A stretch of 23,696 nucleotides of DNA from Fusobacterium sp. (GCA_019416865.1 DXWL01000031.1:1-23696); one strand, 5' to 3'. Positions 14,765 to 23,603 are shown, counted from the first letter of the stretch. Numbers and translations: made by a program. Notes: generated by a model not told the origin, from the letters alone.

Positions 14765-15442
14765 ATGCAGGAAAATTATGATATAACTTTGCTTAAAAGT
14801 GGAATAAAAATTTATCAATTGAAAGATGGATTTCGTTTTTCAGTGGATGCTGTAATCTTAGCTGATTTTTTTCAAGGAAAATCAAAGGGAAGAGTATTGG
14901 ACATAGGAAGTGGATGTGGGATAATTCCTATTCTTCTTGCAGAGAAAAAGGGAATGGAAAACATTTGCGGAATAGAGCTTCAAGAGATATCTTTTGAAAT
15001 TTTTAAGAAAAATGTAGAGGAAAATAATTTTTCAGATAAGATAAAAATATTTCAAGGAGATGTTGCTGATCTAAAAGAGGGAAACAGTTTTGATTATATT
15101 ATTTCAAATCCTCCCTATATGGAATTAGATGGTAAAAAAATATCTGAAAATGAAAATAAAAAAATAGCAAGACATGAGATTTTTTTAGATATTGAAAAAC
15201 TTGCAGAAAATAGCAAAAGACTTTTAAAGCCAAGAGGAGAGTTATTTTTGGTTCATAGAAGTCATAGATTTTTGGAAATATGCAGTATACTTGAAAAAAA
15301 TAGTTTTTCAATAAAAAGGGCAAAATTTGTTTTTTTTGACAGAGAAAAAAGTTCAAATCTTGTTCTTATACAAGCTTCAAAAGGACGAAAAAACAAGCTT
15401 GAGATAGAGAGTCCTTTGTTTTTAAAAGAAAATGGATATTAA
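14765..15442 (+). CDS. tRNA1(Val) adenine(37)-N6-methyltransferase-like protein (TrmN6/YabB)
   Basis: A 225 aa S-adenosylmethionine-dependent methyltransferase. The SAM loop is LDIGSGCGIIP (45-55), and the catalytic NPPY tetrad at 115-118 marks amino (N6-adenine or similar) methylation. The opening region with KDGFRFSVDAVILADF is characteristic of the TrmN6/YabB group, whose E. coli member methylates A37 of tRNA-Val. It starts 4 bases after the ricT stop with only a weak ribosome-binding site, suggesting translational coupling. The substrate here is inferred from family resemblance; other NPPY methyltransferases act on proteins or rRNA. Confidence 0.85.
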   Translation: MQENYDITLLKSGIKIYQLKDGFRFSVDAVILADFFQGKSKGRVLDIGSGCGIIPILLAEKKGMENICGIELQEISFEIFKKNVEENNFSDKIKIFQGDVADLKEGNSFDYIISNPPYMELDGKKISENENKKIARHEIFLDIEKLAENSKRLLKPRGELFLVHRSHRFLEICSILEKNSFSIKRAKFVFFDREKSSNLVLIQASKGRKNKLEIESPLFLKENGY

Positions 15443-15448
15443 AATCAC

Positions 15449-15476
15449 TTGAAAATAAATATTTTTATAGTATAAT
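15449..15476 (+). promoter_or_regulatory. Promoter of the ankyrin-repeat gene
   Basis: TTGAAA (15449-15454) and TATAAT (15471-15476) are 16 bases apart, a near-consensus sigma70 promoter starting just after the methyltransferase stop. It implies a leader of about 85 bases before the ankyrin gene. I saw no terminator for the upstream operon, so readthrough is possible. Confidence 0.65.
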
Positions 15477-15569
15477 ATAGCGTGAGAGCAAAAAATAAAA
15501 AATATGAAATAGAAAATACAAATTTATAAAAATTTTATGTAAGAAAGGGAAGATTAACTAGGGGTGACA

Positions 15570-15938
15570 ATGGAACTTTTGACGTTTTTAGAAAACGACG
15601 ATCTCGAAAACTTTAATGAAAACATGAGTATCAGTGCTGTGGAAGAGAAAGATAGTAAAGGATTTACTATTCTGCATCTAGCTGTGCAGAGAAAAAAATA
15701 TGATTTTGTGGATGCTTTAATGTATTATGGAGCTGATCCAAACATAGAAAATAAAAATCATGAAACGCCTTTACATATTGCAGCAAGACAAGATTCAGAT
15801 GAAATTTTCAAACTGCTTTGGGATTATGGAGCTGATTTAGATCAGGAAAACTATAAAGGGCAGACTCCAAAAGATATTGCTGAAGAGAGCCACTGCAAAA
15901 AAGTGTTGAGAGTTATTGAAGAGATAGAAGAGGATTAA
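15570..15938 (+). CDS. Small ankyrin-repeat protein
   Basis: A 122 aa acidic protein made almost wholly of ankyrin repeats, a protein-binding fold. After a short lead, full repeats are recognisable at about 28-60 (KGFTILHLAVQRKKYDFVDAL, then YYGADPN) and 61-93 (NHETPLHIAARQDSDEIFKLL, then DYGADLD), with a last partial repeat from 94 (YKGQTPKDIAEE). There is no signal peptide or membrane segment, so it is probably cytoplasmic. I chose ATG at 15570 with GGGG 5 bases upstream; GTG at 15564 falls inside that site. It stands alone between its own promoter and terminator. The partner and role are unknown. Confidence 0.88.
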   Translation: MELLTFLENDDLENFNENMSISAVEEKDSKGFTILHLAVQRKKYDFVDALMYYGADPNIENKNHETPLHIAARQDSDEIFKLLWDYGADLDQENYKGQTPKDIAEESHCKKVLRVIEEIEED

Positions 15939-15966
15939 TTTTAAAAATAATCGAAAGAGATAAAAT

Positions 15967-15998
15967 CAGCGGGGAGCAAAAATTTTCCCGCTGTTTTT
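15967..15998 (+). terminator. Intrinsic terminator after the ankyrin gene
   Basis: CAGCGGGGA (15967-15975) pairs with TTCCCGCTG (15985-15993), nine pairs including one G-T, with a 9-base loop and a following T tract. This is among the most GC-rich hairpins of the window and a strong terminator. Confidence 0.9.
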
Positions 15999-16062
15999 AT
16001 ATACAAAATAATTCTCTTTTAATTTATCAATAAATTAGATACAATGTAATTGAGGTGAAAAA

Positions 16063-18051
16063 ATGTTATTTAAACTGCATTCAAAATTTAAGCCTACAGG
16101 GGATCAGCCTGAAGCTATTGCAAAAATAGTAGATGGAATAGAAAGAGGAGTAAAAGATCAGGTTCTTTTAGGAGTAACAGGTTCGGGAAAAACTTTTACA
16201 ATAGCAAATATAATAGCAGAAACAGGAAGACCTGCTTTGATTCTTGCTCCTAACAAAACTTTAGCAGCACAGCTTTATTCAGAATATAAGAGTTTTTTTC
16301 CTGAAAATGCTGTGGAGTATTTTGTATCTTATTATGATTATTACCAGCCTGAAGCATATATTAAGTCTACAGATACATATATAGAAAAAGATTCAGCAAT
16401 AAATGATGAAATAGACAGACTTCGTTATGCAGCAACTTCTGCAGTAATAAACAGAAGAGATACTATAATTGTTGCTTCTGTATCTGCAATATATGGATTG
16501 GGATCAGCAGAAACTTATAAAAAAAATACGATTCCCATTGATTTAAAAACAGGGTATGACAGAAAAGCTCTTATAGAAAAACTTGTGAGCCTTAGATATG
16601 AAAGAAATGATATTGCCTTTGAAAGAGGAAAATTCAGAATAAAGGGTGATGTTATAGATATCTATCCATCTTCTCAAGAGGTGGGATATAGGTTGGAATA
16701 TTTTGGAGATGATTTGGAGAGCATTTCTGAAATAAATACTCTTACAGGTCAGAAAATAAAAAAGAATATGGAAAGAATAATGATTCCTCCAGCTTCACAT
16801 TATCTTACAGAGGAAGATGATGTAGAAAGAATTTTAGAAGAGATAAAGAGGGATATGGAGATAGAAACAGAGGCTTTTAAGAGAGAAGGGAAACTTCTTG
16901 AAGCACAAAGACTTGAGCAGAGAACAAACTATGATATGGAAATGATAAAAGAGATAGGTTACTGCAAAGGGATAGAAAATTACTCCAGATATCTTACAGG
17001 GAAAAAACCAGGAGAAAGACCTGATACTCTTATAGATTATTTCCCAAAAGATTTTCTTATATTTATAGATGAGTCCCATATAGGAGTTTCTCAAATAGGG
17101 GGAATGTATAATGGGGACAGAGCAAGAAAAACAAATCTTGTGGAAAATGGATTCAGACTTAAAGCAGCTCTTGATAACAGACCTTTAAGGTTTGAAGAGT
17201 TTAAAAGCATTGCTAATCAGATAGTTTATGTTTCAGCTACCCCTGGAGATTTTGAATTGGAAGTTTCTCACGGAGAGGTGGCAGAACAGCTTATAAGACC
17301 TACAGGGCTGATTGATCCTGAAATAAAGGTAAGGAAAACTGAAAATCAAGTTGATGATCTTCTTCATGAGATAAGAGAGAGGGTAAAAAGAAAAGAAAGA
17401 GTTCTTGTTACAACACTTACTAAAAAAATGGCAGAAGAACTTACAGAGTATTATGTAAATTTGGGAGTAAAAGTAAAATATATGCACTCAGATATAGATA
17501 CTCTTGAGAGAATTGATATTATAAGAGAGCTTCGTCATGGGGACATAGATGTTCTTGTGGGGATAAACCTTTTGAGAGAGGGACTTGATATTCCAGAGGT
17601 ATCTCTTGTTGCAATACTTGAAGCTGACAAAGAGGGATTTTTAAGAAGCAGACGCTCTCTTATTCAAACTATAGGACGGGCTGCCAGAAATATTAACGGA
17701 ACAGTTATTCTTTATGGAGATACAATTACAAAATCAATGAAACAAGCTATAGATGAAACAGAAAGAAGAAGACAGATTCAAAAAGAATATAATGCTTTTC
17801 ATCATATAGATCCAAAAAGTGTGGTAAGAGAAGTTTCTGAAGAGGTACTTAATCTTGATTACGGACTTTCTGTTGAGGAAACAAAAGTAAAACCAAAAAG
17901 TAAAAAATATAACTCAAAAGATGAAATAGAAAAAGATATTCAAAATCTTATGAAAGAGATCAAAAAACTTTCAGAGGAATTGGATTTTGAAAATGCTATT
18001 AAGAAGAGAGATGAGATGATAAAACTTAAAAACATCTTGTTAGAATTTTAA
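16063..18051 (+). CDS. uvrB: Excinuclease ABC subunit B
   Basis: The damage-verifying helicase-like subunit of excision repair, loaded by UvrA and then bound by UvrC. The 662 aa length is typical. Walker A is GVTGSGKT (37-44). The beta-hairpin region that clamps one DNA strand includes YYDYYQPEAYI (90-100). DESH is the helicase motif II, and IGRAARN is motif VI. The C-terminal UVR motif that contacts UvrC spans about 625-660 (LSEELDFENAIKKRDEMI). GAGGTG lies 5 bases before the ATG. A TACAAT -10 at 16040-16045 is possible but its -35 is poor. It follows a strong terminator and begins an operon with xseA, the TPR gene and dprA. Confidence 0.98.
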   Translation: MLFKLHSKFKPTGDQPEAIAKIVDGIERGVKDQVLLGVTGSGKTFTIANIIAETGRPALILAPNKTLAAQLYSEYKSFFPENAVEYFVSYYDYYQPEAYIKSTDTYIEKDSAINDEIDRLRYAATSAVINRRDTIIVASVSAIYGLGSAETYKKNTIPIDLKTGYDRKALIEKLVSLRYERNDIAFERGKFRIKGDVIDIYPSSQEVGYRLEYFGDDLESISEINTLTGQKIKKNMERIMIPPASHYLTEEDDVERILEEIKRDMEIETEAFKREGKLLEAQRLEQRTNYDMEMIKEIGYCKGIENYSRYLTGKKPGERPDTLIDYFPKDFLIFIDESHIGVSQIGGMYNGDRARKTNLVENGFRLKAALDNRPLRFEEFKSIANQIVYVSATPGDFELEVSHGEVAEQLIRPTGLIDPEIKVRKTENQVDDLLHEIRERVKRKERVLVTTLTKKMAEELTEYYVNLGVKVKYMHSDIDTLERIDIIRELRHGDIDVLVGINLLREGLDIPEVSLVAILEADKEGFLRSRRSLIQTIGRAARNINGTVILYGDTITKSMKQAIDETERRRQIQKEYNAFHHIDPKSVVREVSEEVLNLDYGLSVEETKVKPKSKKYNSKDEIEKDIQNLMKEIKKLSEELDFENAIKKRDEMIKLKNILLEF

Positions 18052-18075
18052 TATTATAAATTGTAAAGAGGAATT

Positions 18076-19281
18076 ATGGCAGACAGAATATATACAGTGA
18101 GTGAATTTAATAAAATGGTAAAAAATTATCTTGAAGAAAATTCTGATTTGCAGGAATTTTTCTTAAAGGGAGAGCTTTCAGGAGTTAATTATTACAGAAG
18201 CGGACATCTGTATTTTACCCTTAAAGATACTAAATGTCAGGTAAAATGTGCTGCATTCAGTTATAAATACAAAAAAATTCCAGAGGATTTAAAAGAGGGG
18301 GATTCTGTAAAAATTTTTGGTGATGTAGGATTTTATGAAAACAGAGGAGATTTTCAAATTCTTGTAAGGCATATAGAAAAAGAGGATAAGATAGGGGAGC
18401 TTTACAGAAAGTTGGAAGAGGTAAAAAGAGACTTTGAAATGAAGGGATATTTTTCTCCGCTTTATAAAAAACCTCTGCCAAAATATCCAAAATCAATTGG
18501 TGTGGTAACCTCTCTTAATGGAGCAGCTCTTCATGATATAATAAATACAGCAAGAAAAAGAATGAAAAATATTGATATCTATGTTTATCCAGCTAAGGTA
18601 CAGGGTCCAGGAGCTGTGGAAGAGATAGTGAAAGGGATTCAAACTCTTGATAAAATAGATGAGATTGATTTTATAATAGCTGGAAGAGGGGGAGGAAGCA
18701 TTGAGGATTTGTGGGCTTTTAATGAAGAACAAACGGCCCTTGCTTTTTTTAACTGTAAAAAACCTATAATTTCAGCTGTAGGACATGAGATAGATTTTCT
18801 TCTTACAGATTTAACAGCAGATGTAAGAGCAGCAACTCCTACTCAAAGTGCAGAGATAGCTGTTCCTGTAAGAGCAGATATAGACAGTATGCTTTCTGAA
18901 AAAAAGAGATATCTTACATCTCTTATTAAAGGTAAACTTGACAAAAGCAGAGGGGAGCTGGAAAATTTAAAATCTGCATATATTTTGAAAAATTTTGCTA
19001 AAAACTTAGATTTGTATAGAGATGAGATCGTAATAAAGGAAAGGGAGCTTTCAAGAGCTTTGAAGATTTTTTTGGAAAGAAAAAGACAGAATCTTACTCT
19101 TAAAACAGAAAAAATTATAAATCTTAATCCTCTTCAAACTCTTTCAAGGGGGTATAGTATCACTAGAAAAGACGGAGATATTTTAAAAGATACAAATTCT
19201 TTGAAAGTTGGAGATGAAGTGAAAACAAATCTATATAATGGAACTTTTATAAGTGTAATAAAGGAGATAAATAATATATGA
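18076..19281 (+). CDS. xseA: Exodeoxyribonuclease VII large subunit
   Basis: The catalytic subunit of exonuclease VII, which degrades single-stranded DNA to oligonucleotides together with several small XseB subunits. The 401 aa protein has an N-terminal OB fold (about 1-105; FLKGELSGVNYYRSGHLYF). The catalytic core contains GVVTSLNGAALHDI, AGRGGGSIEDLWAFN and PTQSAEIAVP. A charged, probably coiled-coil region follows (about 270-350), and a short C-terminal segment has NPLQTLSRGYSI. It starts 24 bases after uvrB with a normal ribosome-binding site. Its stop overlaps the next ATG by four bases. xseB is not adjacent; the following gene is not an XseB. Confidence 0.96.
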   Translation: MADRIYTVSEFNKMVKNYLEENSDLQEFFLKGELSGVNYYRSGHLYFTLKDTKCQVKCAAFSYKYKKIPEDLKEGDSVKIFGDVGFYENRGDFQILVRHIEKEDKIGELYRKLEEVKRDFEMKGYFSPLYKKPLPKYPKSIGVVTSLNGAALHDIINTARKRMKNIDIYVYPAKVQGPGAVEEIVKGIQTLDKIDEIDFIIAGRGGGSIEDLWAFNEEQTALAFFNCKKPIISAVGHEIDFLLTDLTADVRAATPTQSAEIAVPVRADIDSMLSEKKRYLTSLIKGKLDKSRGELENLKSAYILKNFAKNLDLYRDEIVIKERELSRALKIFLERKRQNLTLKTEKIINLNPLQTLSRGYSITRKDGDILKDTNSLKVGDEVKTNLYNGTFISVIKEINNI

Positions 19282-20102
19282 AAAAAATATTAGTACTATT
19301 TTTGCTTATTGTTTCAGCAGGAGTTTCATCTGCTGAGGGAAGGGACAACTACTCTTTCTTTGGGAATTTCTTTGGAAAAAAGCAGGAGCAGAAAAAAGAA
19401 AATCCATCTTCAGCAGTTATGCAGGAGGAAGAAAGTAAAAGGGATATTCCTGTTTTTTTAGAATTTAAATATATAGATGAAGAAACAAAAACAGAAAAAA
19501 CTTTTCAGGTTCAAGTAGAGCCTGTTAAAGATGGAGATTGTCGTCCTCCTGAAATAGCTGCTCTTGAAACAGCTATCACTAATGAAAAAGTAAGAGAAAA
19601 GGTAACACCTATGATGAAATATTATGAATCATTTTTCCGTACTTATTTAGATGAGATAAGTGGTGATCCTGAAAAAATATACCGTCTTGGAAACCAATAT
19701 TTTATAAATAGAAAATATGAGAGAGCAAAAGATATTTTTAGTAAAAATATAGATACTCCAGATAATCTTTTTGGAGCAGCTGTAACAAACAGATTTTTAG
19801 GATATGACACAGCAGCTATAGATTATTACAGTGAAGTTATATATATGAATCCAAATATTTCAGAAGCTTATCTTGGGCGTGGGATATGCTACAGAAACAT
19901 AGGGAAATATAAAGAGGCTTTGGGAGATTTTCTGAAATATAAAAGTATGAAAAATACAGAGGAAGCTTATACAGCTCTTGGAAACATTTATATTTTGAGA
20001 GAGGAATATGAAAAAGCAAAGAAAATTCTTAAAGAGGGAAGAATTCTTTATCCTGATTCAAAGCTTATAAGTGATTTGATGGTAAAAGCATATGCAAAAT
20101 AA
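19278..20102 (+). CDS. Exported TPR-repeat protein of unknown function
   Basis: A 274 aa protein with a clear signal peptide: MKKI, then a hydrophobic core, with a likely signal peptidase I cut after Ala19 in VSSA. It is predicted to be periplasmic or otherwise exported. After a charged, low-complexity linker (about 35-60) and an uncharacterised segment, the C-terminal half is tetratricopeptide repeats from about residue 135. Clear examples are IYRLGNQYFINRKYERAKDIF, AYLGRGICYRNIGKYKEALGDF and AYTALGNIYILREEYEKAKKIL. These normally hold protein partners. The start overlaps the xseA stop (ATGA) and AAGGAG is present. dprA follows after 12 bases. Its genomic placement among DNA genes does not by itself imply a DNA role. 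Confidence 0.88.
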   Translation: MKKILVLFLLIVSAGVSSAEGRDNYSFFGNFFGKKQEQKKENPSSAVMQEEESKRDIPVFLEFKYIDEETKTEKTFQVQVEPVKDGDCRPPEIAALETAITNEKVREKVTPMMKYYESFFRTYLDEISGDPEKIYRLGNQYFINRKYERAKDIFSKNIDTPDNLFGAAVTNRFLGYDTAAIDYYSEVIYMNPNISEAYLGRGICYRNIGKYKEALGDFLKYKSMKNTEEAYTALGNIYILREEYEKAKKILKEGRILYPDSKLISDLMVKAYAK

Positions 20103-20114
20103 CAGGTGATAAAT

Positions 20115-21179
20115 ATGGAATGGTACAAACTCAAAGCAGCAGGTGTAAAAGAGAGTGCTATTGAAAAACTCATGAACAGACTTGATAGTTATGAAGATAT
20201 TTTTAAGTTAGATAAAGATCAGCTGAGATTTTATTTTCAATTTGATGATGAAACAATAGAGGCTATATACTCTTCGAAAAATATAAATTTAGAAAATGAA
20301 ATAAAAAAATATGAAAAACAGGGAATAAATATAATTTCACTTAAAGATGAGTATTATCCTGAAAAATTGAAAAATATTTCTCATCCGCCTCTGTTTTTAT
20401 ATTACAGAGGAGATCTTTCTCTTACAGAGAAAAAAACTATAGGTGTTGTTGGAACAAGAAGACCTACTGTTTATGGCAGAAATGTATGTGAAAAAATAAT
20501 TGATGAACTTGTAAATGCAGGAGTTGTAACAGTGAGTGGTCTAGCTTCAGGAATAGATACAGTGTGCCATAAAAGAACCATCGAAAAAAAAGGAAAAACA
20601 ATAGCAGTAGTTGGCTCTGGGCTTGATGTTATCTATCCTGCTGAAAATAAAAATTATTGGAAAATTATAGGAGAGGAGGGACTGCTTGTTTCTGAATATC
20701 CATTGGGGACTCCTCCTAATAATTTTAATTTTCCAAGAAGAAACAGAATTATTGCTGGGCTTTCAAGAGGTGTGGCAGTTATAGAGAGCAAAGAGAAGGG
20801 GGGAAGTCTTATTACAGCTTCTCTTGCTCTGGAAGAGGGAAGAGAGGTATTTGCTGTTCCAGGAGATATATATTCTCCGGCTTCTGCAGGAACAAATGAA
20901 TTGATAAAAAAATCAGAAGCAAAACTTATAACATCTGGAAAAGATATTTTAGATGAGTATGGCTGGGAATCAGGAAAAGAGAAAGAGAGTGAGCCTGACA
21001 TTGTTCTTAATGAAGATGAAAGAGTAATATATAATATTCTTACAGTGGAAAAGAGCCTTGATGAGCTGATTACAGAAAGCGGAATGAGGGCAAAAAATCT
21101 TTTGGCACTTCTTATGGAAATGGAGATAAATGGTATAGTATCAAGTATTTCTGGAGGAAAGTATAGAAGAAAAAAATAA
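20115..21179 (+). CDS. dprA: DNA-processing protein DprA
   Basis: Binds incoming single-stranded DNA during natural transformation and loads RecA. The 354 aa protein has an N-terminal helical (SAM-like) region to about 70. The Rossmann-type DprA core carries GVVGTRRPTVYG, SGLASGIDTVCH, FPRRNRIIAGLS, GGSLITASLALEEGR and VPGDIYSPASAGTNELI. A C-terminal winged-helix-like domain (about 295-350) completes the usual long form. I chose ATG at 20115 with AGGTGAT upstream. GTG at 20106 lies within that site. It is the last gene of the uvrB-xseA-TPR-dprA unit. Presence of dprA does not prove competence, since it is also kept in bacteria not known to transform. Confidence 0.95.
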   Translation: MEWYKLKAAGVKESAIEKLMNRLDSYEDIFKLDKDQLRFYFQFDDETIEAIYSSKNINLENEIKKYEKQGINIISLKDEYYPEKLKNISHPPLFLYYRGDLSLTEKKTIGVVGTRRPTVYGRNVCEKIIDELVNAGVVTVSGLASGIDTVCHKRTIEKKGKTIAVVGSGLDVIYPAENKNYWKIIGEEGLLVSEYPLGTPPNNFNFPRRNRIIAGLSRGVAVIESKEKGGSLITASLALEEGREVFAVPGDIYSPASAGTNELIKKSEAKLITSGKDILDEYGWESGKEKESEPDIVLNEDERVIYNILTVEKSLDELITESGMRAKNLLALLMEMEINGIVSSISGGKYRRKK

Positions 21180-21196
21180 GAAAATTGAAAGAGATA

Positions 21197-21266
21197 TTGA
21201 TTTTTTAACATTCTTCTACTATAATTAAACAAGAACTTGAATTTTTTAAAGCGATTGTTTTAATAT
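21197..21266 (+). promoter_or_regulatory. Two candidate promoters of topA
   Basis: P1 has TTGATT (21197-21202) and TATAAT (21220-21225) with a 17-base spacer. P2 has TTGAAT (21237-21242) and TAATAT (21261-21266) with an 18-base spacer. P1 is the stronger match. Multiple promoters are known for topA in E. coli, where they respond to supercoiling; a similar arrangement here is inference. Confidence 0.55.
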
Positions 21267-21293
21267 AAACAAACTTGGAAGGGATGGAAGTTA

Positions 21294-23603
21294 ATGGCAA
21301 GAAAAAAATCACCGAAAAAAAACTTAGTAATAGTTGAATCCCCAGCTAAAGCAAAGACAATAGAAAAAATACTGGGAAGCAGTTTTAATGTAACAGCTTC
21401 TTTCGGGCATATAAGAGATCTTCCTAAAAGTACCCTTGGAGTAGATATTGAAAATGGGTTTAAGCCTAATTATTCTACAATAAGAGGAAAGGGAGAAATA
21501 ACAAAAGCTCTTAAAGAACTGGCCAAAAAAGCTGATAAAGTGTATCTAGCTTCCGACCCTGATAGAGAGGGAGAAGCAATAGCATGGCATATAGCTCATA
21601 CATTAAAGCTTGATGAAGATGAGAATAACAGAATAGAATTTAATGAGATTACTTCATCAGCTATAAGAGAGGCTATAAAACATCCTAGAAAAATAGATAT
21701 AAATAAAGTAAATGCTCAACAGGCAAGAAGAATTTTAGACAGACTTGTGGGATATGGGATAAGTCCTCTTTTATGGAAAACAATATCTTCAAACACAAGT
21801 GCTGGAAGAGTTCAGTCTGTAGCCTTAAAACTTATATGTGAATTGGAAGATACAATTAAAAATTTTGTACCTGAAAAATTCTGGGATATAAAAGGAAAAT
21901 TCAGTAATAAAATTGAACTTCTTTTATATAAAATAGATGGGAAAAAAATTGACAAGCTGAAAGATGAAGAAGCTGTCAAAAGAATAAAAAAACTTGAAAA
22001 ACAAGATTTTCTTGTGGAAAATGCAAAGGTAAACAAGAAGGTAAAAAATCCTCCTCTACCTTTAAAAACAAGTACTCTTCAACAACTTGCATCATCATAT
22101 TTAGGATTTGGAGCTTCAAAAACAATGAGAGTTGCTCAAGGGTTGTATGAAGGTATAAATATTGACGGAACTCATAAAGGACTTATTACTTATATGAGAA
22201 CAGACTCAACAAGAATCTCTCAAGAAGCAAAGGAGATGGCAAAAGACTATATCCTTAAAACTTTTGGAAAAGAGTATCTTGGAAAAGAAAATACTAAAAA
22301 AACTGAAAAGAAACAGGAGAACATACAAGATGCCCATGAGGGTATCAGACCTACTGATATAAATTACAGACCTGAAGATCTTCAAAAATACCTTGATAAA
22401 GATCAGCTGAAATTATATACATTAATATGGGAAAGATTTTTAATATCTCAACTTGCTCCTATGAAGTATGATCAGTTTGAGCTTATTTGTGAAAAGGATA
22501 ATATTCAGTTCAGAGGTGTTTTAAATAAAATTACTTTTGATGGATATTATAAAATATTTAAAGATGAAGATGAAATTCCTCTTGGAGATTTCCCTGATAT
22601 TCAAACAGGAGATAATATCCTATTAAAAGAGCTTGTAATCAAAGAGGACTTTACAAAACCTCCTGCAAGACTTACAGAATCTTCGCTTATTAAAAAATTG
22701 GAAGCAGATGGAATAGGAAGACCCTCAACATATGCTACAATCATAGACACTTTAAAAAAGAGAGAATATGTATCTCTTAAGGGAAAAAGTTTTGTCCCTA
22801 CAGAGCTTGGATATGAGGTTAAATATGTTTTAAATGAAAATTTCAAAGATATAATGAATGAAAAATTTACTGCTGATCTTGAAAATAAACTTGATGAGAT
22901 AGCTGAAGGAAAAGAAAATTGGCAGAAAATTCTTGAAAATTTCTATACAGGTCTTTCTAAAAATATTGAAAAATATAAAGCTGTAGTAGAAAAAGATGAG
23001 AATAAAATAATTGTATCTGATGTGAAATGTCCTTGTGGAGCAGGTTATATGATTCTAAAAAATGGAAGATTTGGAAGATATTTAGCTTGTGAAAATGAAG
23101 AATGCAAGGAAAAATTTTCTCTTAAAGGGATAGATATTCCTATGGAAGATATCCAAAATGGAAAAATATTTGTAAATGATATTTTAAAAGAGAAGATAGA
23201 AGCTAAAAAAGGAAAACTTACAGATATAAAAACTCCAGATGGAGCAGTTATGCTTTTAAAATTTGGAAGATTTGGAAGTTATCTTGAAAGCGAGAACTAT
23301 GCAAAAGATAATATAAGAGAGCCTCTTTCATCAGAGATAAGAAAACTTTTAGCTCAAGGAGCTATAGAGGAAAAAGATGGAGTAGTTCTTTTAAATGATA
23401 GAATTCAAGCAATAAAAGATGAAGAAAATAAGATTCTTTCAAAAGCAGGGGTATGTGAGAAATGTGGAAAACCTTTTAAAATTGGAAGAGGAAGATGGGG
23501 AAGATTTTTAGCTTGTACAGGATATCCAGAATGCAGAAATATCAAAAAGATTGATGCAGAGGGAAATATTGTAGAACCAAAAGAAAAAACTAAGAAAAAA
23601 TAA
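21294..23603 (+). CDS. topA: DNA topoisomerase I (type IA)
   Basis: Relaxes negative supercoils by a single-strand break and passage. The 769 aa protein has the Toprim domain (about 9-125) with Glu15 in IVESPAKA and the DPDRE acidic motif (88-92). The gate domains carry the catalytic Tyr300 in GLITYMRTDSTRIS. Three C-terminal zinc-ribbon-like repeats follow. The first has Cys579/581/599/604 and the last Cys721/724/741/747. The middle (about 646-668, KFGRFGSYLESENY) keeps the fold signature but has lost all cysteines. A lysine-rich tail ends the protein. It has its own promoter region after dprA and a strong terminator. The dprA-topA order is common in other bacteria. Confidence 0.98.
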   Translation: MARKKSPKKNLVIVESPAKAKTIEKILGSSFNVTASFGHIRDLPKSTLGVDIENGFKPNYSTIRGKGEITKALKELAKKADKVYLASDPDREGEAIAWHIAHTLKLDEDENNRIEFNEITSSAIREAIKHPRKIDINKVNAQQARRILDRLVGYGISPLLWKTISSNTSAGRVQSVALKLICELEDTIKNFVPEKFWDIKGKFSNKIELLLYKIDGKKIDKLKDEEAVKRIKKLEKQDFLVENAKVNKKVKNPPLPLKTSTLQQLASSYLGFGASKTMRVAQGLYEGINIDGTHKGLITYMRTDSTRISQEAKEMAKDYILKTFGKEYLGKENTKKTEKKQENIQDAHEGIRPTDINYRPEDLQKYLDKDQLKLYTLIWERFLISQLAPMKYDQFELICEKDNIQFRGVLNKITFDGYYKIFKDEDEIPLGDFPDIQTGDNILLKELVIKEDFTKPPARLTESSLIKKLEADGIGRPSTYATIIDTLKKREYVSLKGKSFVPTELGYEVKYVLNENFKDIMNEKFTADLENKLDEIAEGKENWQKILENFYTGLSKNIEKYKAVVEKDENKIIVSDVKCPCGAGYMILKNGRFGRYLACENEECKEKFSLKGIDIPMEDIQNGKIFVNDILKEKIEAKKGKLTDIKTPDGAVMLLKFGRFGSYLESENYAKDNIREPLSSEIRKLLAQGAIEEKDGVVLLNDRIQAIKDEENKILSKAGVCEKCGKPFKIGRGRWGRFLACTGYPECRNIKKIDAEGNIVEPKEKTKKK

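Noticed and set aside
20654..21232. 192-codon minus-strand reading frame over dprA
   Set aside because: It lies opposite dprA, whose protein has all family motifs. The product is serine- and proline-rich without known motifs, and the AT-rich third positions of the real gene readily leave the opposite strand open.
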